A DNA stretch of 33,419 nt from Thermodesulfobacteriaceae bacterium UBA6232 (GTDB lineage Bacteria; Desulfobacterota; Thermodesulfobacteria; Thermodesulfobacteriales; Thermodesulfobacteriaceae), in assembly GCA_002441555.1 (NCBI GenBank), contig DJWK01000001.1, positions 44,542 through 77,960 on the forward strand. The letters run 5' to 3'. Shown in pieces: positions 8,407 to 15,017 of this stretch. The position numbers and the translations under genes were made by a program. Position 1 is the stretch's first letter, and each line of letters begins with the position of its first letter. The notes under the pieces are model-generated. The model ran no database searches. It had not been told where the DNA came from and saw only the letters and a program-made list of their open reading frames with translations.

Positions 8407-8457
8407 CAATTAAGTAGGAGGTTTTAATTTAAAAATTTTATAAGAAAGGAGGTTATC

Positions 8458-8634
8458 ATGAAAAAGTTTGGATTTAAAGATTCTGAAGGGATTAAAATTG
8501 AAACCCTTTTAAATCTTATTCGTCAAATGGAATCTCCTATTTCGACTCTTTTCCCGAAAGGCACATCTTCCTGAGGTTCAAGCTGAGGGGATAAGCCCAA
8601 AAGGAGCGGAGTTTCCGCTCCAAAGAAAAAATAA
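8458..8634 (+). CDS. sbtA: Candidate selenocysteine-containing RiPP precursor 1 (SbtA-like), two in-frame TGA codons
   Basis: This short gene has a strong AAGGAGGT ribosome site and ATG at 8458. The frame reads a 38-residue leader (MKKFGFKDSEGIKIETLLNL then ...TLFPKGTSS). It then runs through TGA at 8572-8574 and 8584-8586 and closes at TAA 8632-8634. Read as selenocysteine (U), the core is S-S-U-G-S-S-U-G followed by a basic tail ending P-K-K-K, 58 residues in all. S-U-G steps fit the substrate of a thio(seleno)oxazole-forming radical SAM maturase, whose gene lies downstream. A strong hairpin with loop 24 nt after the second TGA could be a SECIS element. If TGA were a stop, the product would be a 38-residue peptide ending G-T-S-S. 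The leader is unlike that of the second precursor, so family membership rests on the core and context. Confidence 0.72.
8603..8621 (+). promoter_or_regulatory. SECIS-like hairpin after the second TGA of precursor 1
   Basis: Perfect 8-bp stem GGAGCGGA / TCCGCTCC with loop GTT. The loop starts 24 nt after TGA 8584-8586 and 36 nt after TGA 8572-8574. A compact stem with a G in the first loop positions at this distance fits the general bacterial SECIS pattern. It is inside the coding frame, followed by an A-rich rather than T-rich run, so it is not a terminator. Confidence 0.6.
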
Positions 8635-8658
8635 AATCCTTTAAAAGGGGGTAGAGAT

Positions 8659-8898
8659 ATGGACAAAGAAAAACTTAAGAACACCCTGAAAGGTGTTAGT
8701 GTTGGTGCCCTTTTAACTTTGGCTTTAAGCCTTGGTACTCCAGCCGTAACGCTTTCTCAGCAAGGTAGTTCTGGCTGAGGAGGCACACCTAAAAAGGGCG
8801 GTGGACCCGCCAAAAAGGAACAGCCTTCTAAGAATGCAACTGGAAACGAGACTAAAAAGGAAACTCAAAAACCCAAAGGAAAAAGCGGCTGAGGCTAA
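8659..8898 (+). CDS. sbtA: Selenocysteine-containing RiPP precursor 2 (SbtA family), two in-frame TGA codons
   Basis: ATG at 8659, preceded by a GGGGG ribosome site, 24 bases after the first precursor. The 39-codon leader starts M-D-K-E-K-L-K-N-T-L-K-G-V-S-V-G-A-L and contains a hydrophobic stretch, then Q-Q-G-S-S-G. TGA at 8776-8778 is followed by 37 open codons rich in Gly, Lys and Pro. A second TGA (8890-8892) follows in the context S-G-TGA-G, with TAA immediately after. Read as U, the peptide is 79 residues with S-S-G-U-G-G in the middle and S-G-U-G as the last four residues. Recurrence of S-G-TGA-G at both sites argues strongly for Sec. It matches my recollection of the SbtA thio(seleno)oxazole precursor family. 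A GC-rich hairpin lies 23 nt after the first TGA. The product structure is unknown. Confidence 0.8.
8797..8811 (+). promoter_or_regulatory. SECIS-like hairpin after the first TGA of precursor 2
   Basis: All-GC 5-bp stem GGCGG / CCGCC around the loop TGGAC. The loop starts 23 nt after TGA 8776-8778 and has G at its second position. Spacing nearly equals that of the hairpin in precursor 1 (24 nt). The stem is embedded in Gly/Pro codons, so codon bias alone could account for part of it. Confidence 0.55.
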
Positions 8899-8905
8899 AA
8901 TTCAA

Positions 8906-8924
8906 AAGGCCTCTTTGAGGCCTT
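8906..8924 (+). promoter_or_regulatory. Hairpin after the last TGA of precursor 2 (SECIS and/or translation/attenuation element)
   Basis: Perfect 8-bp stem AAGGCCTC / GAGGCCTT with loop TTT. The loop starts 21 nt after TGA 8890-8892, although the structure lies beyond the TAA at 8896. The only Shine-Dalgarno-like bases ahead of the maturase gene (GAGG, 8917-8920) are inside the 3' arm. The element may place Sec at the final TGA, limit maturase translation, or partly terminate transcription (the T tract after it is poor). The loop lacks the G usual in bacterial SECIS. Confidence 0.5.
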
Positions 8925-8935
8925 ATATTTAAATT

Positions 8936-10231
8936 ATGCTCTATTTCCAGCTTAACCCCTCCCTTGAAATTAAAAGGGAGGGGAAAGATTTTGTTTTATT
9001 TTTTACTCAAAACTCAAAACAATTTTCTCTAAAGGCTGATCCCTGGGATTTACTGGTCATTAAAATCCTTGCTGAAGAGATTGACCCATTAGAATTAGCC
9101 AGAAGAGAAAACTTTTCTCTAACTCTTATTTTACAGGCCTTTTATTCAGGCCTTGAAAAGGGTTATCTCATCCGCGAAGAAAGTAAAATTGTAAGAAGAG
9201 AGCCACCCTTTCAAAAGGCCTTTTTTCCTGATAAAAGCTTTAGAGTGGCAGAGGTTTTTACCTTTCAGTGGCATTTAACCAATAGGTGCGATCTTCACTG
9301 TAAACATTGCTATGATCGCTCAAGGGTTTCAGAACTGTCTCTTGAAGAGAATTTAAAAATCCTTGAGGAACTTTTCAGTTTTTGTTCGGAGATGAAGGTT
9401 CACGGACAAATTAGTTTTTCAGGTGGAAATCCCTTTATGTATCCTCATTTTTTTGAGCTTTATAAGGCAGCCTCTGAGATGAGCTTTAGTCTTGCTATTC
9501 TTGGAAACCCTGTATCGGAAAGTTTACTTGAAAGGCTCTGTAAAATTGAAACACCCGTTTATTATCAGGTTAGTCTTGAAGGCCTTGAGAGCACAAATGA
9601 TGATATACGTGGGAAAGGGCATTTTCAAAGAACTCTAAAATTTTTAAAAATTTTAAAAGATTTTGAGGTCCCCTCGGGGGTTATGATGACGGTTCACGAA
9701 AAAAATCTTGATGAACTAATACCTCTTGCCAAATCTCTTGAGGGAATGGTTGATGTTTTCTCCTTTAACAGATTATCCCTTTTTGGTGAGGGTAAAAAGC
9801 TTTCACCTTCAGAAAAAGAAAGGTTCTTCCAAGTCCTTGAGGAATATCTTAATCTATCGGAAGAGCTTCCCTATCTTTCTTTAAAGGATAATTTTTTTAA
9901 TTATCTTCTCTTTCAAAAAGAGAAACCCCTTTGTGGCGGGTGCACGGGTTTTGGATGCGGGGCAGCCTTTAATTTTCTTTGCCTTCTTCCTAATGGCGAG
10001 GTTCATGCCTGCAGAAAATTCCCTTCACCTCTGGGAAGTATTTTAGAGCAATCTTTAAGTGAAATATATCATTCCGAAAGAGCTAAACTTTATAGAATTG
10101 GGCCTAAGTCTTGTCAGGGTTGTGTTCTTTACGGTGTTTGTAGAGGGTGTCTTGCTGTTATTTCAAGTTTTGGGCTTGACCCAACCAAAGATATTGATCC
10201 CTATTGCCCCGGTAAACTTAAAGCCCTGTAA
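8936..10231 (+). CDS. sbtM: Radical SAM/SPASM peptide maturase, SbtM-like (thio(seleno)oxazole modification)
   Basis: A 431-residue enzyme expected to modify the two upstream precursors. Residues 1-85 resemble a PqqD-like winged-helix peptide-recognition domain. The radical SAM core starts at T-N-R-C-D-L-H-C-K-H-C-Y (CX3CX2C: Cys118, 122, 125) and has the S-G-G-N-P motif near 162. A SPASM/twitch-like C-terminal region carries Cys333, 336, 341, 349, 359, 393, 396, 402, 405 and 424, enough for two auxiliary Fe-S clusters, with the typical phrase L-P-N-G-E-V-H-A-C-R-K. The position directly after two S-x-U-G peptides supports SbtM. The ribosome site is weak (GAGG 15 bases upstream, inside a hairpin). 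The exact reaction is inferred from family naming, not from sequence. Confidence 0.85.
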   Translation: MLYFQLNPSLEIKREGKDFVLFFTQNSKQFSLKADPWDLLVIKILAEEIDPLELARRENFSLTLILQAFYSGLEKGYLIREESKIVRREPPFQKAFFPDKSFRVAEVFTFQWHLTNRCDLHCKHCYDRSRVSELSLEENLKILEELFSFCSEMKVHGQISFSGGNPFMYPHFFELYKAASEMSFSLAILGNPVSESLLERLCKIETPVYYQVSLEGLESTNDDIRGKGHFQRTLKFLKILKDFEVPSGVMMTVHEKNLDELIPLAKSLEGMVDVFSFNRLSLFGEGKKLSPSEKERFFQVLEEYLNLSEELPYLSLKDNFFNYLLFQKEKPLCGGCTGFGCGAAFNFLCLLPNGEVHACRKFPSPLGSILEQSLSEIYHSERAKLYRIGPKSCQGCVLYGVCRGCLAVISSFGLDPTKDIDPYCPGKLKAL

Positions 10232-10408
10232 AGTCTCATTAAAAAAATATTTGAACAAATAAACCCTTTCAAAACCTCCTTTGATACCTTTAGTTATGTA
10301 GAAAGCCTCTCTTTTAGTTTCTTCTCTTTTAAGAAAATCTCTAACAGGAAGATGCTTTTTACATAGGTAAAAATTTTTTAGATTTGGCATCTATTGAATT
10401 TTTAATAA

Positions 10409-10426
10409 AGCAAATCTCCCTTTGCT
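10409..10426 (-). terminator. Weak possible terminator after era
   Basis: On the minus strand AGCAAA and TTTGCT form a 6-bp stem around a 6-base loop, overlapping the era stop codon and followed by TTATT. It is AT-rich and has a poor T tract, so termination strength is doubtful. No better terminator was seen for either era or the convergent maturase gene in 10232-10424. Confidence 0.25.
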
Positions 10427-11333
10427 ATTCCATCATAAGGGGAAGAAGCCTGCGAATATGGCTTTCCTTTTCCCGCCAGCCCTCTAAGGTTTTTACCCAG
10501 AGATCAAGATAAATCCTCTTTTTTAGCAGAAACTCAAGTTCCTCTCTTGCAAGGGTGCCAATCTTTTTAAGCATCCTTCCACCTTTTCCGATAATAATTC
10601 CCTTCTGAGAATCCCTCTCAACAAATATAGTTGCTTGAATATGAAGAAGATTCTTTTCAGGAACCTCTTCTAGAGAATCCACCTTGACAGCTACACAATA
10701 GGGAACTTCTTGATAGGTATTCATAAAAACCTTTTCTCTTATAATTTCTGCAATAAGAAGTTTCAAGGGAAGATCTGTCACATACTCAGGATCATAATAA
10801 AAAGGCCCTTCAGGCAAAATCTTTTCAAGCTCATCAATAATTCTATCAAGACCATCCCTCTCTAAGGCGGAAATGGGAATAATGGCTGCAAAATCATAAA
10901 GCTTGGAAAAATAATCAATAAGGGGTAAAAGTTCATTTTTGTTTTTCATAAGATCAATCTTATTCATGGCAAGAACGGTAGGTTTACCAACTTTTTTAAT
11001 TATCTCAAGAAGCTTTTCCTCTTCGGGAACCCTGTTGGTTACATCCATAACCCAAAGCACTGCATCAACTTCTTCAAGAGCGGAAATGGCCTGCTTTACC
11101 ATAAGTTGATTGAAAAGACTTTGAGCTTCATGAATCCCCGGGGTATCCACAAAAATAATCTGAAGGTTATCCTTTGTGTAAATACCTCTTATATTAAACC
11201 TGGTGGTCTGGGGCTTTGGGCTTACAATAGAGACCTTAGTGCCAAGAAGATTATTCAAAAGGGTAGATTTGCCCACATTGGGAAGCCCGATTATGGCAAC
11301 AACCCCTGATTTGGTCTTTTTTTCCTCTGTCAT
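10425..11333 (-). CDS. era: Era, GTPase for 16S rRNA maturation
   Basis: A 302-residue GTPase that binds the 3' end of 16S rRNA during 30S assembly. G1 is G-L-P-N-V-G-K-S (residues 16-23), G2 lies in Q-T-T-R-F-N, G3 is D-T-P-G-I, G4 is N-K-I-D and G5 is S-A-L. The C-terminal KH domain has the RNA-binding loop I-I-G-K-G-G-R-M-L-K-K-I-G. Length and motif order are standard. It is the last gene of the minus-strand run that begins with the cysteine synthase fusion, 31 bases after the P-type ATPase gene. Confidence 0.97.
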   Translation of the reverse strand: MTEEKKTKSGVVAIIGLPNVGKSTLLNNLLGTKVSIVSPKPQTTRFNIRGIYTKDNLQIIFVDTPGIHEAQSLFNQLMVKQAISALEEVDAVLWVMDVTNRVPEEEKLLEIIKKVGKPTVLAMNKIDLMKNKNELLPLIDYFSKLYDFAAIIPISALERDGLDRIIDELEKILPEGPFYYDPEYVTDLPLKLLIAEIIREKVFMNTYQEVPYCVAVKVDSLEEVPEKNLLHIQATIFVERDSQKGIIIGKGGRMLKKIGTLAREELEFLLKKRIYLDLWVKTLEGWREKESHIRRLLPLMME

Positions 11334-11364
11334 AGCTTATATGATAAAGCCGTTAGTAACTTCT

Positions 11365-13965
11365 TCAAGATCTTTTTTTCCTTTTAATCCATTTGTGAAG
11401 TTCATCAACCACCAAGATTAAAAGCCCTGAAAGAAAAATTAACATCCACTCCTTGAAAGAAAGGGGCTGTGTGTGAAGAAAGGTGTTCAAGGGGGTATAG
11501 ATTGCTATTAACATAAGCACAAAAGAAGATGAAAGAGCAAGGATTAACCACGGATTGCTGAATAACCCAAGTTTAAAAAGGCTATGTTCAATGGATTTAC
11601 AGTTTAAGGCATTTATAAGACGAAAGGTAATAATTCCTGCAAAAAAGATAGTGCCTGCCTTTTGAGGATTTTCCACTTTCAAGGTGTAATAATAAAGAGA
11701 AAAAGAAAGAGCTGAAATAAAAAGCCCCATAAAGAGTATAAAGAGAAGATTTTCCTTAGGAAGAAGGCCTTCTTTGGGGTCTCTTGGCGGGCGTTTCATA
11801 ATTCCGGGCTCGGCAGGTTCTACTCCCAAGGCAAGGGCTGGAAAACCATCCATGAGCAAATTTATAAAGAGAATCTGAACTGCTGTTAAGGGAAGGGGTA
11901 ATCCAAAAAGAAGAGCAACTGTTAAGGCAAGCACTGTGGCTGTATTTCCTGTCATAAGATAGGTTAGAAATTTTCTAATGTTTGCCAATATAGTTCTTCC
12001 CTCTTCAACGGCTCTCACAATGGTTGCAAAGTTTTCCTCAAGAAGAATCATGGCACTGGCTTCTTTTGCAACCTCTGTTCCAGTAATCCCCATGGCAATA
12101 CCAATATCTGCCTGTTTTAGGGCAGGGGCGTCATTCACTCCATCCCCAGTCATAGCAACAATTTGACCCCTTTTCTGAAGGGCCTTAACAATCTTTAATT
12201 TGTCTTCTGGCATAGCTCTTGCGTAAATTTCCACATTAAGAACCCTTTTTTCAAATTCCTCTTCTGAAAGAGTTCTTAATTCCTTTCCTGTAAGAACAAG
12301 CCCTCCCTGATAAAGCCCGATTTCCTTTCCAACAGCAAGAGCGGTTTCCCTATTATCGCCTGTAATCATTACCGCCTTTATTCCCGCCTCTCTTGCAACC
12401 CTTACTGCCTCTTTTACCTCCTCTCTCGGAGGATCCATCATACCTGCAAAACCAAGGAAAATAAGCTCCTCTTCCAGTTCTGAATCAGAAAGATCAAGGC
12501 TTGAAACTTCTTTGTAGGCAAAGGCAATTACACGAAGCGCCCTTTCTGAAAAACCTTTAGCTATCTCAAAAATTTCCTTTCTTTTATCTTCGGTTAGTGG
12601 CTTTATCTCCTCTCCTATCATAATAAAAGATGATTTCTCAAGAAGCACCTCAAGGGCACCTTTGGTAAACACATAAGTTTTATCCCCTATGCGATGAAGG
12701 GTGGTCATTCGCATTCTTTCAGAAGAAAAGGGGATTTCCTTTAATGGGGGATTTTTAGCCCTTAATTCTTCAGAAAAACCTGCTTTATAGGCAAGGGCTA
12801 TTAAAGCACCCTCTGTGGGATCACCCTTAACTTTATAGCGGCCCTCTTTTTCATCAAAGTAAAGCTCTGCATTATTACAAAGAAGGGATGCCTTAAGAAG
12901 GAGCTCTAAGGCCTTATCAAATTTAAAAGGTTTGCCCTGAAAGAGTATTTCACCTTTGGGCTCATATCCCACTCCAGTAACTTCAAGGATCTTTTCCGAA
13001 ACAAAGAGGCTTTTTACAGTCATTTCATTTTTGGTAAGGGTTCCTGTTTTATCAGTGCAGATATAGGTTACAGAGCCCAGGGTCTCAACAGAGGCAAGTT
13101 TTCTTATTAAGGCCTTTTTCTCAGCCATTCTTTTAACACCAAGGGCAAGCGTGACAGTGCTAACAGCTGGTAGAGCTTCAGGAATCATGGCTACAGCCAG
13201 AGCCACTCCCCAGATAAACATCTCATAAACTGGATATCCTTTCATAATGCCTAACAAAGCAATTATGGCACTCAATAGAAGAATTAAAATTCCCAGTTTT
13301 TTGCTGGCTCTATCAATTTTTTCCTGAAGGGGAGTCTTTTTTTCTCCAACCTCTTTTAACATACTGGCAATTTTTCCGAACTCGGTATTTTTGCCAGTAG
13401 CGAGCACTTCAAAATAGCCCTTTCCACGAACAACAAAAGTTCCCATAAAGAGATATCCAATTTTCTCTTCGTCTTCTGAGTCTGACCAAGGCTTTTTCTC
13501 TACAGGGAAAGATTCTCCTGTAAGTACCGCTTCATCCACATAGAGATCTATAGCCTCAAGAAGTTTACCATCAGCAGGAACTCTATCTCCAGCCTCAACA
13601 AAAACTATATCCCCAGGCACAATTTCTGATACAGGAACCTCCATAAGTCTTCCTTCCCTTATCACCTTAGCAGTAGGTGTTATCAATTTCTTTAAGGCCT
13701 TAAGGGATCTTTCTGCCTGATATTCTTGAAAAAAACCGAGAAGTCCCGCAGCCAAAACAATAGCCAAAATGGCTATTGCCTCTATCTTTTCTCCAAGAAA
13801 ATAAGAGACAATACCAGCCACAATCAGAATAAGAACTAAAAAATTGAGAAACTGAGAAATTAAAATCTTTAAAGGAGAGATTTTCTTTTCTTCTTCAAGT
13901 TCATTTGGTCCATATATTTCAAGGCGTCTTTTAGCTTCATCAAGAGTTAATCCCTTAAAATTCAT
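11365..13965 (-). CDS. P-type cation-transporting ATPase (P2, SERCA/PMCA-like, probable Ca2+ exporter)
   Basis: An ~866-residue ATP-driven cation pump with ~10 membrane helices. It shows an N-terminal cation-ATPase domain, T-G-E-S actuator loop (~149), P-E-A-L-P in M4 (~262), the phosphorylated D-K-T-G-T-L-T (Asp ~305), K-G-A nucleotide-binding motif and hinge G-D-G-V-N-D-A-P-A-L. A C-terminal cation-ATPase domain follows. P-E-A-L-P instead of P-E-G-L-P is common in bacterial P2 pumps and leaves Ca2+, Mn2+ or Na+ possible. I choose the ATG at 13965, which has AGGAGG at proper spacing; the GTG at 13971 overlaps that site. A CaCA-family antiporter lies just upstream, suggesting a calcium-handling pair. 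Confidence 0.9.
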   Translation of the reverse strand: MNFKGLTLDEAKRRLEIYGPNELEEEKKISPLKILISQFLNFLVLILIVAGIVSYFLGEKIEAIAILAIVLAAGLLGFFQEYQAERSLKALKKLITPTAKVIREGRLMEVPVSEIVPGDIVFVEAGDRVPADGKLLEAIDLYVDEAVLTGESFPVEKKPWSDSEDEEKIGYLFMGTFVVRGKGYFEVLATGKNTEFGKIASMLKEVGEKKTPLQEKIDRASKKLGILILLLSAIIALLGIMKGYPVYEMFIWGVALAVAMIPEALPAVSTVTLALGVKRMAEKKALIRKLASVETLGSVTYICTDKTGTLTKNEMTVKSLFVSEKILEVTGVGYEPKGEILFQGKPFKFDKALELLLKASLLCNNAELYFDEKEGRYKVKGDPTEGALIALAYKAGFSEELRAKNPPLKEIPFSSERMRMTTLHRIGDKTYVFTKGALEVLLEKSSFIMIGEEIKPLTEDKRKEIFEIAKGFSERALRVIAFAYKEVSSLDLSDSELEEELIFLGFAGMMDPPREEVKEAVRVAREAGIKAVMITGDNRETALAVGKEIGLYQGGLVLTGKELRTLSEEEFEKRVLNVEIYARAMPEDKLKIVKALQKRGQIVAMTGDGVNDAPALKQADIGIAMGITGTEVAKEASAMILLEENFATIVRAVEEGRTILANIRKFLTYLMTGNTATVLALTVALLFGLPLPLTAVQILFINLLMDGFPALALGVEPAEPGIMKRPPRDPKEGLLPKENLLFILFMGLFISALSFSLYYYTLKVENPQKAGTIFFAGIITFRLINALNCKSIEHSLFKLGLFSNPWLILALSSSFVLMLIAIYTPLNTFLHTQPLSFKEWMLIFLSGLLILVVDELHKWIKRKKRS

Positions 13966-14007
13966 CTTCACCTCCTTAAGAAAGTGGATTAAATAAAAAC
14001 AAAGGTT

Positions 14008-15009
14008 TTAATAAAGACTATACAAGAGCATCACATTAATAAGATAAACTAATATTAACCCTAGGGAGTCCCAGGCCAAAAATAATTTTTTTCTTTCAGC
14101 ACGGTAGGTTATTCCAATAATGGCAATACTTATCATCGCCATAGCCGATAAGGCAGAAACTATATGGCTTTTATTGACATAAGATAACAAGGGTCCTTTA
14201 AAATAGAAAATATCATCAATTCCGAGAACAAAAATATTAAACAAATTACTACCAAAAAGATTTCCAATGGCAAGCTCTATTGCTCCTATTTTAACAGCAG
14301 AAAAGGTAACAACTACTTCTGGAAGAGAAGTGGTAAAAGCAATTAATATATTACCTACAAAGGTTTGTCCAAGCCCGGTAATTTCAGCGATACCCTTTCC
14401 GATTTCAGGCAGTAAAATAGCTGCAACTATCACAAAAGTAGCGTTTAAAACATACTTAAAAACAGCTTTTTTGGTATAAATGTCTTCATATTTTATAGCT
14501 CTTTCTTTTATATATTTTGAGAGTCTCTTTTTTTCATATACATAAATTAATTTCATCCCCACAAGGTATAAAAAAATAAAAATTAAAGTATAAGGACCTA
14601 TCCATCCAAAGGGGTAAATTCTCTCCCCAAGAAAAAGTCCTAAGGAAACCACAGTTAAAAGTAGAAGGCATAGCCCAGCAGACAAAATATGTCCATGATG
14701 TGCCATGGAAGTTATAGGTGCTGGTCTATATTGAATATCAATCAAAGAAAGAATAAGCATATTAAAAATGCAACTTCCCAAAATATCCCCTACAGCAATA
14801 TCCGGGGCCTCTGCATAGGTTACAGAACTAATTCCAGTAATAAGTTCTGGTAAAGAGGTAACTGTGGCCATAAGGATAATTCCTATCCAGGTAGCGGAAA
14901 GACCTGTTTTTTCTGCTATGATATCTCCATACTTAGAAAGCCTACTTCCGCAAAAAGTGATTATTCCTGTGCAAAGAAAAAAGGCAAACCAATAAAGTAT
15001 CTCTATCAT
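14008..15009 (-). CDS. Calcium/cation antiporter (CaCA family, YrbG-like)
   Basis: A 333-residue membrane antiporter with the two inverted alpha repeats. Alpha-1 reads A-T-V-T-S-L-P-E-L-I-T-G with G-D-I-L-G-S-C-I-F-N. Alpha-2 reads A-F-T-T-S-L-P-E-V-V-V-T with G-N-L-F-G-S-N-L-F-N. The paired Glu residues (P-E-L and P-E-V) are the cation ligands in this family. About ten hydrophobic segments are visible. It starts 8 bases after the end of the broken helicase gene and precedes the P-type ATPase by 42 bases. The exchanged ion is inferred as Na+ or H+ for Ca2+. Confidence 0.92.
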   Translation of the reverse strand: MIEILYWFAFFLCTGIITFCGSRLSKYGDIIAEKTGLSATWIGIILMATVTSLPELITGISSVTYAEAPDIAVGDILGSCIFNMLILSLIDIQYRPAPITSMAHHGHILSAGLCLLLLTVVSLGLFLGERIYPFGWIGPYTLIFIFLYLVGMKLIYVYEKKRLSKYIKERAIKYEDIYTKKAVFKYVLNATFVIVAAILLPEIGKGIAEITGLGQTFVGNILIAFTTSLPEVVVTFSAVKIGAIELAIGNLFGSNLFNIFVLGIDDIFYFKGPLLSYVNKSHIVSALSAMAMISIAIIGITYRAERKKLFLAWDSLGLILVYLINVMLLYSLY

Positions 15010-15017
15010 CTCAAGTC

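Noticed and set aside
8416..8422. Leader peptide after the first AGGAGGT in the cassette leader
   Set aside because: No ATG, GTG or TTG lies at a usable distance before the second ribosome site.
8572..8574. Reading the TGA codons of the two small genes as ordinary stops or as tryptophan
   Set aside because: Open frames continue past every TGA to TAA with a repeated S-x-TGA-G context and downstream hairpins. Other genes in the window use TGA as a normal stop (pyrC, recO, LOG), so a genome-wide TGA=Trp code is excluded.
8603..8621. Hairpin in precursor 1 as an intrinsic terminator
   Set aside because: It is followed by an A-rich run, not T residues, and lies inside the read-through frame upstream of co-oriented genes.
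10163..10390. A 75-codon open frame on the minus strand in the gap after the maturase gene
   Set aside because: It overlaps the end of the maturase gene by ~70 bases, has no ribosome site, and matches no family I recognise. It is most likely chance.
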